64,000 bases of DNA, from positions 1,590,501 to 1,654,500 of the forward strand of contig NZ_CP038439.1 in NCBI RefSeq assembly GCF_004683865.2. Reading direction: 5' to 3'. The stretch comes from Paracoccus liaowanqingii (lineage in GTDB: Bacteria > Pseudomonadota > Alphaproteobacteria > Rhodobacterales > Rhodobacteraceae). Position numbers and translations under genes: made by a program. Below, in pieces: positions 1-7,041 of this stretch; position 1 is the stretch's first letter, and each line of letters begins with the position of its first letter. A model generated the notes under the pieces. It saw nothing but the letters and a program-made list of their open reading frames with translations, did no database searches and was not told the origin of the DNA.

Positions 1-255
1 CTGGCCCGGCTCGAGGTGATAGGCCACGCCGGTGTCGCCGGACGCATAGGCCGTGTCGATGTCCTGGTCCTTGAACTCCATGTTCGTCAGGATCATGGGC
101 AGCTTGGCCAGCGCGGTGGTCAGCTGGATCAGGGTGGTGGCCCCGGCCTCGACAAAGGTGCCGGGCAGATAGGCCCCCGCCACGGTCTTGTCGCTGATGG
201 TGCGCGGCTGCCAGCCGGTCGTGACCGGGCCGCGATAGATGACGTTGCCTGCCAT
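1..255 (-). CDS. Phage virion protein, C-terminus beyond window (partial)
   Basis: The 85 N-terminal codons of a minus-strand gene whose 3' end lies left of position 1. Its ATG (255-253) directly abuts the stop codon of the DUF2213 protein, so the two are probably translationally coupled. The visible part begins MAGNVIYRGP and is rich in small, polar and beta-prone residues, with no membrane segment or signal peptide. In phages with a DUF1073 portal and DUF2213 protease, the next gene is commonly a small head-decoration or cement protein, followed by the major capsid protein. Position therefore suggests a structural head protein. I do not recognise the family from the sequence itself. Confidence 0.6.
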   Translation of the reverse strand, partial: MAGNVIYRGPVTTGWQPRTISDKTVAGAYLPGTFVEAGATTLIQLTTALAKLPMILTNMEFKDQDIDTAYASGDTGVAYHLEPGQ

Positions 256-627
256 TTACTTGGCCTCCATGCCGGCGTTCAGATCGACGCCCGAGAACTC
301 GTCATCCGCGTTCGTGGTGAGGGGGGCGCCGCTCAGGCCAAAGGCCTTGCCCGGCTTGGCGCGCTCGGCCAGCTTGCGGGCGGCATTCAGGGTCAGCTCC
401 TTGGCCGAGTCCTCGTCCAGGATGTTCGCCTTGACGATGGCCGCGACGTGACCGGCCAGCTCGGCGTCGTCTTTCGCCTTCTGGTTGGTTTGCATCTCGG
501 CCAGATTGTCGGTCAGCGGCTTGATGGCGTTGGCCACGGCCCCGGCGATGTCCAGCTTGTCCAGCGTTTCCGAGAGGGTGTTCACCTTCGCGGAAAGGCC
601 GTCAAACTGCTCTTTCGTGACAGTCAT
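256..627 (-). CDS. Candidate nested scaffold protein (internal start in DUF2213 gene)
   Basis: The in-frame ATG at 627-625 (codon 251 of the protease gene) is preceded by AGAAAGGA and a 7-nt spacer, a textbook ribosome binding site inside a coding region. Translation from it would yield 123 residues starting MTVTKEQFDG. They would be mostly amphipathic helix and identical to the C-terminal part of the full-length protein. Lambda C/Nu3 is the classic case of a protease gene with an in-frame internal scaffold start. The start signal is visible; the scaffold role is inferred. The alternative is a chance purine-rich run upstream of a Met codon. Confidence 0.45.
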   Translation of the reverse strand: MTVTKEQFDGLSAKVNTLSETLDKLDIAGAVANAIKPLTDNLAEMQTNQKAKDDAELAGHVAAIVKANILDEDSAKELTLNAARKLAERAKPGKAFGLSGAPLTTNADDEFSGVDLNAGMEAK

Positions 628-1377
628 GTCGTCGTCCTTTCTGTTTTGTGTAGATTCCCGCTCGGCAGGCAGTGCCCCCAGAATTGCGGCCTTCATTCGC
701 TCCCAGACCGTGGCTCTTTCCAGCCGGTCAGCAGCTTCGAGCAGGCGGAGGCCTGCCCAATCCAGTTCGCGCTCGGCGTCATCGATCGCCGAGTTGATGA
801 CCTCGATGTCCTCGCCCTTCGAATTGACGAAGATGCCCACGCCCTGATCAGGGGTGGCGGCGCCTTCCTCGTTAAGGAGCAGCGCGTCATGGTCCCAGTA
901 GATGTCGCGGGCGTCATGCTTGAAGCCCTCGCCGTTCGCCACCGGCTCGAGGCGGCACAGCAGCCCGGTCGAGGTGTGGATCGGGTCACCGGCATTGATC
1001 GCGGCCAGCACCGCCTTGCCGCCTTCGGTGCGCCCCGCGACCTCGATGTCGATCACCTTGTCGAGCAGCACCCGGCCGCCCTCCTGGCGCGCGTTCTCGT
1101 TCCAGGCGCCGATGTAGCCGACGTTGATGCCCTCGGGGTCCGACGCACTGACGAACTTGCCGTTGACGGTCGGGTGGCCGAGAGGCGCCGGGGTGCGGTT
1201 AAGCCCGGCGAAGGACTTGGCGATCTCGTCGGCGGGATAGCGGATCCCGTTCATGACCACGTTGTCGGGCAGCGTGGCCGACGGCACGACCAGCACGTCG
1301 CGCCCATTGCGCTTCTCGCTGCGGACCGCCTTGACGTTGGCGTTCGAGCGGACATTCACGCGGACCTGCTTATGCAT
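256..1377 (-). CDS. DUF2213 phage head maturation protease/scaffold
   Basis: A 373-residue protein. Residues 1-200 match the DUF2213 phage family, with LGHPTVNG at 66-73 and a conserved HTSTGL at 134-139. Such proteins are thought to process the prohead. The C-terminal part (about 210-330) is acidic and helical, as expected for a scaffold. Two adjacent ATGs (1380 and 1377) follow GAAGGAG. The second has the better spacing (6 nt versus 3), so 1377 is chosen. The gene overlaps the portal stop by 8 bp. An internal in-frame ATG at 627 carries its own ribosome site and is listed separately as a candidate nested scaffold gene. Catalytic residues are not assigned. Confidence 0.8.
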   Translation of the reverse strand: MHKQVRVNVRSNANVKAVRSEKRNGRDVLVVPSATLPDNVVMNGIRYPADEIAKSFAGLNRTPAPLGHPTVNGKFVSASDPEGINVGYIGAWNENARQEGGRVLLDKVIDIEVAGRTEGGKAVLAAINAGDPIHTSTGLLCRLEPVANGEGFKHDARDIYWDHDALLLNEEGAATPDQGVGIFVNSKGEDIEVINSAIDDAERELDWAGLRLLEAADRLERATVWERMKAAILGALPAERESTQNRKDDDMTVTKEQFDGLSAKVNTLSETLDKLDIAGAVANAIKPLTDNLAEMQTNQKAKDDAELAGHVAAIVKANILDEDSAKELTLNAARKLAERAKPGKAFGLSGAPLTTNADDEFSGVDLNAGMEAK

Positions 1378-2674
1378 CATCGTCTCCTTCGACGTCGTCC
1401 AGCGCATCGGGGCCTTCGCCCTCGTGCCCCGTGACCATGCGGATTTCGCCGACCGAATAGACCGGCTCCATCGGCATCTTGGCGTTGATTTCGGCCATCT
1501 TCCCGGCACGCTCGATCTTCTCGGCCATCCCGCTTTCGGTCAGGTCGGACCAGTGCAGATGCCAGTCGCGCTCGGGCAGGATGCCGAAGCCCTCCAGCCG
1601 GTTCGTCAGCGCCAGAATGTTCGGGATCACTGAATCCTTGCGGCGGGCCGCGTTGGTGCGGGCCCAGTCCATCGCGTCCTCGGTGCTGGCCCGCTCGCCG
1701 GTCTGGTTGCCCACGAGGATCTTTTGCGGGATGCCGATCGAGGCCGCGAAGGACGACAGCGCGATGGCGAAGAAGTGCTCGGGGCTGGGCAGCGTGATGC
1801 CGAGGGTCTTGGCCTCGATGCCTTGTAGCAGCAGCAGTTTGTCGAAGCCTTTTTGCCAGTCGCCGACCTGCTCATCCATCCTGTCGACCACCTCGCCGAC
1901 CGGGACATTCATGGCCTCGGCCATGTCGCGCAGCTTGGCCTCTGGCGACATCGACAAGACCGGCGCCGACTTGGCGTTCTTCCAGAATCCCTCGCCGCCG
2001 GCGCCGCTGACCTTCTCCAGCGTCATGAGGTCGTTGAACCCCGGCTCGAGGATCGACCGGGCGTGAACCGTGCCGTCGCGGGACCAGAGGACCACGCGGT
2101 CGGGGTGCAGCATGAACGACCGCGTCTTCAGCTGCTGATCGTTCCCCTGCCCGACCGATGCCTCGATGAACTGGTACATGGTCGGCTGGCCGTAGTTCTC
2201 GGACGTCTCGTCCGTATCCCACTGCGCTACGGTCAGCTGCCCGGCCCATGCCGGGATGATCTCGACCAGCCCGGCCAGTCCGCCCGGCACCGTGCCCACC
2301 GGCTCGCTGAACCGCTTGCTGTCAGCCAGCCGCAAGATCGCGCCGGAATAGCCGCCCACCAGCGACATGCGGTCCGCATCGGCCAAGCGCTGCCAGACCC
2401 GCAGATCGGCGAAGCGCTGGCGGATGTCGGCCTCGACCTGGCTCTCTTTCGCCTCTTCGGTCTCCCAAAGCTCGGGCATGTCCTCCCAGGTCTTCAAGAT
2501 GGTCTTTTCGACCCCGGCCCGCGCCAGCCCGTTGCGCAGGTACATCTGGTACAGCTGCATGAAGCCGACATGGTCGGGATAACCGAAGTCCTTGTAGTGG
2601 TTATGCTTGGCCTCCGGGAAATAGCCCGGGAACAGGCTTTCGATCCGCCGCAGGGCGTTCGCGATCATGCTCAT
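1370..2674 (-). CDS. DUF1073 phage portal protein
   Basis: A 434-residue protein of the DUF1073 portal family, which forms the dodecameric ring at the capsid vertex through which DNA is packaged. The most diagnostic stretch is near residues 318-352, where IPQKILVGNQTGER is followed by STEDAMDWARTNA, a signature of this family. Length and position directly after the large terminase fit. The ATG at 2674 follows AGGGAG with a 7-nt spacer and lies 10 bp after the terminase stop. The 3' end overlaps the protease gene by 8 bp. No frameshift or truncation is apparent. The charged C-terminal tail (DDVEGDDDA) is variable in such portals. Confidence 0.9.
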   Translation of the reverse strand: MSMIANALRRIESLFPGYFPEAKHNHYKDFGYPDHVGFMQLYQMYLRNGLARAGVEKTILKTWEDMPELWETEEAKESQVEADIRQRFADLRVWQRLADADRMSLVGGYSGAILRLADSKRFSEPVGTVPGGLAGLVEIIPAWAGQLTVAQWDTDETSENYGQPTMYQFIEASVGQGNDQQLKTRSFMLHPDRVVLWSRDGTVHARSILEPGFNDLMTLEKVSGAGGEGFWKNAKSAPVLSMSPEAKLRDMAEAMNVPVGEVVDRMDEQVGDWQKGFDKLLLLQGIEAKTLGITLPSPEHFFAIALSSFAASIGIPQKILVGNQTGERASTEDAMDWARTNAARRKDSVIPNILALTNRLEGFGILPERDWHLHWSDLTESGMAEKIERAGKMAEINAKMPMEPVYSVGEIRMVTGHEGEGPDALDDVEGDDDA

Positions 2675-2684
2675 TCGCGGCTCC

Positions 2685-4148
2685 CTAGCTGCGGTGTCGT
2701 TTCTTCAGGAACATCGCGACCTGGGCCCGCTCTTCAGTGGTCAGCTCGGTGAAGGCGCGACTTGCCGCGTCCACCTGATCTTTCCATTTGCCCATCGGGA
2801 AGGCCGCCACCTCGTCAAGGAAGCCGTCATTCCATGGCCCCTCCAGCAGGAACACGTTGCCCGCCTCGGCCTGCGCTGCGAGTGGCAGAGCGCGGGTCTC
2901 TTTGTCTCCGGTCTCGGGCGAAAAGTGATAGTCGAAGCCGGTCAGGACATGGCGCATTATGTGCTGCGCCTGCGCCTTGCCCGCCTGCCCGGGGTCTTGC
3001 GGATATGAACCGCGAACTAAACCGTATGTCGCCTGGTCCTGCTCGGCCGTCGCCTTCATCAGCCTCTCAACACCCATCGGTCCCAACTGCTCTCGCGTCG
3101 CGTCCACGACGATGAACCGCCCATCAGGGGCTCGCGCGATCAGCACTCCTGCCGTTGCAGCGGCTTCTTTGTCCTCGGTCGCAGCTAAGTCCCAGGCCCG
3201 GACGAACCGGCAGCTGGTGGGCAGTGCCTTGACGGTGCCGAACCAGCTCTTTTTGAACAGTCCGCCGCCGCGGGGAACGGGCCGCTGCTGCAGCTGGCCC
3301 GCCGTGGCATAGCTGCCAAGGGTCCGCTCCAGCTCCTTCACCTGCTCCACTGGGAAGCGGTCGGCGAACAGCAGCTCGCCTTCCGTTTCGCGCGGATCCC
3401 GGAAGCCGATCGAAGTCTCGCACCGCCGCTCGGCTTCGAACCGCATCGGCAGGCACAGATGCGTGTACGGCAGCCCCTTCGACAGGATCAGCCCCGAGGT
3501 ATCGCGCTCGTGCAGGCGCTGCATAATGACGACGATGGCCGACCGGTCGTTGTTGATCCGGGTGGGCAGCGCCTCGAGGAACGACAGCTCGGCCGCCAGC
3601 AGCGCGGCGTCACTGTTCGCGTCGTCAGCCGCTAGCGGGTCATCGAGGATGACGCGATCCCCACGGGCGCCGGTCATGCTGGTGAAAGCCATGGCCTCGC
3701 GAAAGCCTGTCTGCACCGTCTCGAACTTCGTCTTCATGTTCTGGTCGTGGACCAGCGGCACCGGCCAGCGGGTCTGGTACCACTCCGACTGAATCAGCCG
3801 GCGGCACTTCACGTTGTCCCGGATCGCGAGATCCTGCTTGTGAGCCGTCGCCAGGAACCGCTTCTGCGGCATCCCCTGCGGGCCCCACTCCCAAGCGGGC
3901 CAGATCACCCCAGTCAGCAGCGACTTCATGGTGCCCGGTGGCACATTCATCAGCAGGCGGGTGATCTCGCCCCGGGTGACGGCCTCTAGATGCGCGCAGA
4001 TGGCGTCCAGCGCCCAGCCCCACTTGAGCGCGGTAGCGGGCTCCAGCACGTGCCACGCACGCTTGGCGAAGGTAGCGAGCGAGCGGCGGCATGCCTCCCG
4101 CTCCAGGGCGATCAGATCAATCGCCGGAAATGTCCTCTTTCTGAGCAT
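2685..4148 (-). CDS. terL: Phage terminase large subunit (ATPase and nuclease)
   Basis: A 487-residue packaging motor protein. The N-terminal ATPase has a deviant Walker A, PPGTMKS (70-76), and a Walker B, ILDD (167-170). The C-terminal RNase H-like nuclease shows the expected acidic residues: D320 in RAWDLA, D385 in PQDPG and D460 in KDQVDAA. The start chosen is ATG 4148, overlapping the small-terminase stop by 32 bp, because the reading frame upstream has the composition of a shadow of the small-subunit gene. No strong Shine-Dalgarno is visible, only GGCGGTGG, so coupling is likely. The protein is full length for the family and appears intact. Confidence 0.92.
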   Translation of the reverse strand: MLRKRTFPAIDLIALEREACRRSLATFAKRAWHVLEPATALKWGWALDAICAHLEAVTRGEITRLLMNVPPGTMKSLLTGVIWPAWEWGPQGMPQKRFLATAHKQDLAIRDNVKCRRLIQSEWYQTRWPVPLVHDQNMKTKFETVQTGFREAMAFTSMTGARGDRVILDDPLAADDANSDAALLAAELSFLEALPTRINNDRSAIVVIMQRLHERDTSGLILSKGLPYTHLCLPMRFEAERRCETSIGFRDPRETEGELLFADRFPVEQVKELERTLGSYATAGQLQQRPVPRGGGLFKKSWFGTVKALPTSCRFVRAWDLAATEDKEAAATAGVLIARAPDGRFIVVDATREQLGPMGVERLMKATAEQDQATYGLVRGSYPQDPGQAGKAQAQHIMRHVLTGFDYHFSPETGDKETRALPLAAQAEAGNVFLLEGPWNDGFLDEVAAFPMGKWKDQVDAASRAFTELTTEERAQVAMFLKKRHRS

Positions 4149-4566
4149 CAGCCACCGCCAGCATTTCCGCCAGGGCGGCGTCGGAGAGCTTTGAAACGTC
4201 GAGCGTCTGGACCGGGCCACCCTGCGGGCCGGTCAGTTCCACCTTGCTGGTCTCGCGCCACCCTGCCTGTGTTTTGAGGAAGAAGATGATCGAGGCCGTG
4301 TCGCCCTTGCGGGCCTTTTCCATCAGCTTCCCGCCGATCTCCTCGATGGCCTTGGCTTTGCCCATGTCGAACCGGGCGCGGATCTCCGGGTCCTCGGCCA
4401 TGATCTTGAACAGCGTCGACCGGGCCATGCCAAAGCGGTCCGCGATCTGTTCGGCCGTAAGCACTGAGGCAAGGGCCTCCAGCTGCACTTCCTGCTCATA
4501 GGTCAGGGTCTTCGCCGGCCGCCCACCCGGGCCGCCTTCACTCCGGTCTGCCATCGTGGCCCCCAT
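4117..4566 (-). CDS. terS: Phage terminase small subunit
   Basis: A 149-residue protein with an N-terminal helix-turn-helix (about residues 20-60, containing VLTAEQIADRFGMARSTL), as in DNA-recognition subunits of packaging terminases. A helical oligomerisation region and a C-terminal segment thought to contact the large subunit follow. It sits immediately upstream of terL, and the two genes overlap. ATG 4566 is preceded by GAGG at about 6 nt. ATG 4554 (MADRSEGG) is an alternative. The 5' end overlaps the small zinc-motif gene by 29 bp. Family assignment rests on the HTH plus the position. Confidence 0.8.
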   Translation of the reverse strand: MGATMADRSEGGPGGRPAKTLTYEQEVQLEALASVLTAEQIADRFGMARSTLFKIMAEDPEIRARFDMGKAKAIEEIGGKLMEKARKGDTASIIFFLKTQAGWRETSKVELTGPQGGPVQTLDVSKLSDAALAEMLAVADAQKEDISGD

Positions 4567-4705
4567 CGTCTGCCTCGCCCGTGCCGTCGCATGCCGGGCA
4601 GGTGCGTGCGCCTTCGTTGAACCAGAAGCACGGCAGATCACGTCGGGACGGATACGGGGCCGGTCGGACGGCTCCCTTGCCCTGGCACTTCTTGCAGACG
4701 CGCAT
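4538..4705 (-). CDS. Small CxxCxGxG zinc-motif protein
   Basis: A 55-residue protein with two DnaJ-like half sites: CKKCQGKG (Cys 4 and 7) and CPACDGTG (Cys 36 and 39), expected to bind one zinc ion. The ATG at 4705 follows ACGAGG with a 5-nt spacer. The 3' end overlaps terS, implying cotranscription and coupling. Similar tiny zinc-ribbon proteins are common in phage genomes, but their function is mostly unknown. Here the position at the head of the packaging genes suggests an accessory role in head assembly or packaging, which is inference only. Confidence 0.6.
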   Translation of the reverse strand: MRVCKKCQGKGAVRPAPYPSRRDLPCFWFNEGARTCPACDGTGEADDGGHDGRPE

Positions 4706-4798
4706 GCTGGCCTCGTGAGTTTCGGAGGGGGTCCGCGCAGCGTAGGAGCCGGGACCGCACCCTCCCCGCCGAGGGAGGACCACGGCGGATAGGGATAG

Positions 4799-4828
4799 AA
4801 AAACCCGCCTCGCACAAGCGAAACGGGT
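4799..4828 (-). terminator. Rho-independent terminator downstream of the 4881-5606 gene
   Basis: Read on the minus strand: an ACCCG arm, TT, a TCGC arm, a TTGT loop, GCGA, GG, CGGGT, then a run of T residues (A4799-A4803 on plus). The nested stem plus T-run form a good intrinsic terminator. It separates the 4881-5606 gene from the terminase operon. Nothing else was found in the 175 bp between 4706 and 4880. Confidence 0.65.
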
Positions 4829-4880
4829 GCATTTCGGTTATTGCAAACAGGTCTTGGGAACTAGGTGGACCATTCGCGGC

Positions 4881-5606
4881 TCAGGGACAATTTACGGAAA
4901 ACCCTAGCATTCCAGATCCGTCGACGTTGCTATCTTGTAGGACGACCTGAACCAAGCCGTTGCCGGTATCTACTGAGATACCTTCGCCAGACTCTGCATG
5001 GACTGGGTTACTCTTACCTGCAGGCCCTGCGAGATTAAGCTGGACGCGCGGGCCAGCGGTGGTGTCGACCCGTTTCGCTCCAAACACGTATCCATCGCGA
5101 CATACAGTAGCGCCTCCGCCGTCAGGTACGACAAAATCCGGGTCTGTGCTGTAACCAGCAGACGTCAATTCTCTCTGTTTGGCGTCCGCAAATCTCCGTA
5201 AGGTGCCCGCGCTCATGCTTTCGACGGCCCTTAATTCTGGACGAAGATTTTGAATCGCCAACATCAACTCAGCAGTATCACGCTGGATTGCGGCTGACGC
5301 CTTTGCATCCATTCCAACAAGCTGAGACGTGATTTTCCCGCTCAAGCTTTCAATGTTGTCAACCTTCTTCGCGATGTTATTTTGTAGCGCTTCCGCTCTA
5401 ATTACCGCCGCATCTGGAAAAATCGCGTCTGAGATTTTGTCAAGAGCTTCGTCTGCAATGAAGCCTCCCAGTAGCAGTGCAACCCCGGCAGCGGCCGCTA
5501 GAGCCTTTTGTTTTGGTCCACCCGGAGGGCGCAGTCGCAGCCCGAGCCATGCGAGGCCGTCGGACTGGTCACCTGAACGAATTTTCTGCTGATCAATGCT
5601 AGCCAA
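4881..5606 (-). CDS. Membrane-anchored coiled-coil protein, probable moron
   Basis: A 241-residue protein of unknown family. It has a cytoplasmic N-terminus, one hydrophobic segment (about 35-52, AAAAGVALLLGGF), a helical/coiled region (about 70-145) and a Gly/Asp-rich C-terminal domain with a single CRDG. The start is TTG at 5606, supported by TAGGAGA 9 nt upstream. No internal Met occurs before about residue 99. Codon choice and base composition are visibly less GC-rich than in neighbours. Minus-strand terminators bracket the gene (5721-5749 upstream, 4799-4828 downstream), so it is its own transcription unit within the prophage. That is the usual layout of a moron, often a lysogenic-conversion or exclusion gene. 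No function is proposed. Confidence 0.65.
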   Translation of the reverse strand: MASIDQQKIRSGDQSDGLAWLGLRLRPPGGPKQKALAAAAGVALLLGGFIADEALDKISDAIFPDAAVIRAEALQNNIAKKVDNIESLSGKITSQLVGMDAKASAAIQRDTAELMLAIQNLRPELRAVESMSAGTLRRFADAKQRELTSAGYSTDPDFVVPDGGGATVCRDGYVFGAKRVDTTAGPRVQLNLAGPAGKSNPVHAESGEGISVDTGNGLVQVVLQDSNVDGSGMLGFSVNCP

Positions 5607-5720
5607 CGCTTCAATCTCCTAACTCACGAACGTGTTAGAGATGCAAAAGCTTAGACTTGAAAGCAAATAGAATCGTCCCAACTCACGCCGGCTTTTGTTT
5701 TACGATGTGCTGCGGCCATG

Positions 5721-5749
5721 AAAAAAGCGCCTCGGATCTATCCGGGCGC
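5721..5749 (-). terminator. Rho-independent terminator ending the leftward early operon
   Basis: The minus-strand transcript would fold GCGCC-CGGA, loop TAGA, TCCG-A-GGCGC, then six T residues (A5721-A5726 on plus). The strong stem with one bulge and a T-run mark the end of the leftward operon (11335 to 6065), before the isolated 4881-5606 gene. The rest of 5607-5860 is A/T-rich. It presumably holds promoters for the flanking genes, but I could not pick one with confidence. Confidence 0.7.
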
Positions 5750-5860
5750 AGTTCGTCTCACTGCAGCAATGCAAGTTTTCATTACGCACGTCAACTAAAA
5801 TTATTGTCTAGCGACTTTCCGCGCTTGGAACAGATCTGGCCGTACCAAGTTGAGCGGCCC

Positions 5861-6061
5861 ATGAGCTGTGACCTTCATATCGCCCGCTGCCAGCGTCTGG
5901 CTCGTGCCTTGGCCGAGGCTCGTCTCAATGTGCTCAGCCATGAAGAGGAAGCCAGACGAGCGCACGCGCAGCTGCTCGACGCTCGGGCGGCACTGAGTGA
6001 GGCGCAAGCGCAGTTGGCTCATACCCAGCGCATGTATGATCAGCTTTTACTGATCCGATAA
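5861..6061 (+). CDS. Small coiled-coil protein, hypothetical
   Basis: A 66-residue frame starting MSCDLHIARC. After the first ten residues it is almost entirely heptad-like helix (ALAEARLNVL, RAHAQLLDAR, ALSEAQAQL). It is the only plus-strand gene proposed in the leftward half of the prophage and ends 3 bp before the 3' end of the minus-strand gene at 6065-6760. The Shine-Dalgarno is weak (GAGC). An A/T-rich stretch at 5780-5815 could hold its promoter. A competing minus-strand frame covers the same DNA. I favour the plus frame for its coherent coiled coil, but the call is uncertain. Confidence 0.4.
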   Translation: MSCDLHIARCQRLARALAEARLNVLSHEEEARRAHAQLLDARAALSEAQAQLAHTQRMYDQLLLIR

Positions 6062-6064
6062 GCG

Positions 6065-6760
6065 TCATGGAAACCTGACTTTACCCTGCGACATGACCAT
6101 GCCTCCTACCTCACGCCAAGGGGCCAGCGGCGGCAGCACATCGGTGATCGTTATCGTGTCGAGCACCCCGTCGCGTCGCAGCACAGCCCATAGGTCCAGC
6201 AGCGCCCCGCACCATGCCAGGTAATTCCTGCGCTTGGCGGCGGCCATGCTGGCGGTGCCAGTGTAGCTGATCGCACAGACGTCGCCCTTGTGTTCGCGCT
6301 TGTTCCGGTGCCGGTCGCGCCAGACCCACAGGCTTCCGGTCCGCGACACGCCCGCGACGAAGCACCCCTGGTCATTATCCCAATCCCAACCGCATGGTGT
6401 GATGGCCAGCCGCTCCCCCTGCCCCCAATCCGGCGCGCTACGGGCCCGGGCAAGCTCGGCGATCTGAGTGGCCATCTTCCGACCGCCAAGGGCATCAGGC
6501 AGCGCCTCCACCGCCGCAGCGATGATCTGGGCGTCGGGGTGGGGATCACTGGTCCCTCCCCCGTCGACGTTCACACCGACCTTGTGCCGCTCGGCCATGA
6601 TCCAGATCGTGTCTACACCCGGGCGGTCGAACTCGTGCGCGCCGTACTGGTCAAAATCGAGGACGGCCTTTTCGGTCAGGAAGGCCCAAGCGAGGGCGTC
6701 CTGCACCGACATGGACCGGGTAATGCGCGAGGCGGCTGTGATGGGCTGGTGGAGGCTCAT
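6065..6760 (-). CDS. Phage hypothetical protein
   Basis: A 231-residue soluble protein that I do not recognise. It has an N-terminal helical part (VQDALAWAFLTEKAVLDF), a Trp-rich middle segment (CGWDWDNDQGCF and GSLWVWRDRHRNKREH) and a C-terminal helical part. It is the last gene of the leftward operon, overlapping the upstream gene by 4 bp (ATGA) and followed by the terminator at 5721-5749. The tight packing argues for a real gene. Its distal place near replication and recombination genes is compatible with a late regulator or accessory protein, but nothing in the sequence says which. Confidence 0.65.
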   Translation of the reverse strand: MSLHQPITAASRITRSMSVQDALAWAFLTEKAVLDFDQYGAHEFDRPGVDTIWIMAERHKVGVNVDGGGTSDPHPDAQIIAAAVEALPDALGGRKMATQIAELARARSAPDWGQGERLAITPCGWDWDNDQGCFVAGVSRTGSLWVWRDRHRNKREHKGDVCAISYTGTASMAAAKRRNYLAWCGALLDLWAVLRRDGVLDTITITDVLPPLAPWREVGGMVMSQGKVRFP

Positions 6761-7041
6761 GCGGTGCCATGCCTTTCTCGCGCATCCGCGGGGGCATCAG
6801 CCCTGTTGGAGGGCATGATCGCCATGCCGTTCTTCAGGTCGATACCGTAGATGCTGATCACCGCCGGCACGGCTGACCGCTCGGCATTGGTCCGCCAGAT
6901 CGGCAGACCTTCCATGGCTTCGACGTTGAATGGCTTGCCTCGCGTGATGATCGCGATCGCTTCCCGCACGATCTGGACGGTGGTGCTAATGCCAGGCTCG
7001 CCCCGCCCTGATTTTATACCGTCCAAAAACCCATCACGCAT
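6757..7041 (-). CDS. Phage hypothetical protein
   Basis: A 94-residue protein of unknown function. Of two candidate starts (ATG 7047 and ATG 7041), the second is preferred because GGAAGGA lies 8 nt before it, against only 2 nt for the first. The sequence has a mixed alpha/beta pattern (TTVQIVREAIAIITRG, VPAVISIYGIDLKNGMAIM) and an Arg/Ala-rich tail. It overlaps the gene upstream by 8 bp and the gene downstream by 4 bp, so it is part of a coupled operon. No domain is recognised. Confidence 0.6.
   Translation of the reverse strand: MRDGFLDGIKSGRGEPGISTTVQIVREAIAIITRGKPFNVEAMEGLPIWRTNAERSAVPAVISIYGIDLKNGMAIMPSNRADAPADARERHGTA

Noticed and set aside
16..1434. Long plus-strand open frame opposite the virion and protease genes
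   Set aside because: It is antisense to well-supported DUF2213 and portal genes. Its low-complexity Arg/Gly/Asp-rich sequence is typical of GC-rich shadow frames.
5801..6022. Minus-strand frame of 73 codons opposite the 66-residue coiled-coil gene
   Set aside because: No ribosome site and irregular composition. The plus frame has a more coherent coiled-coil pattern, although neither is certain.
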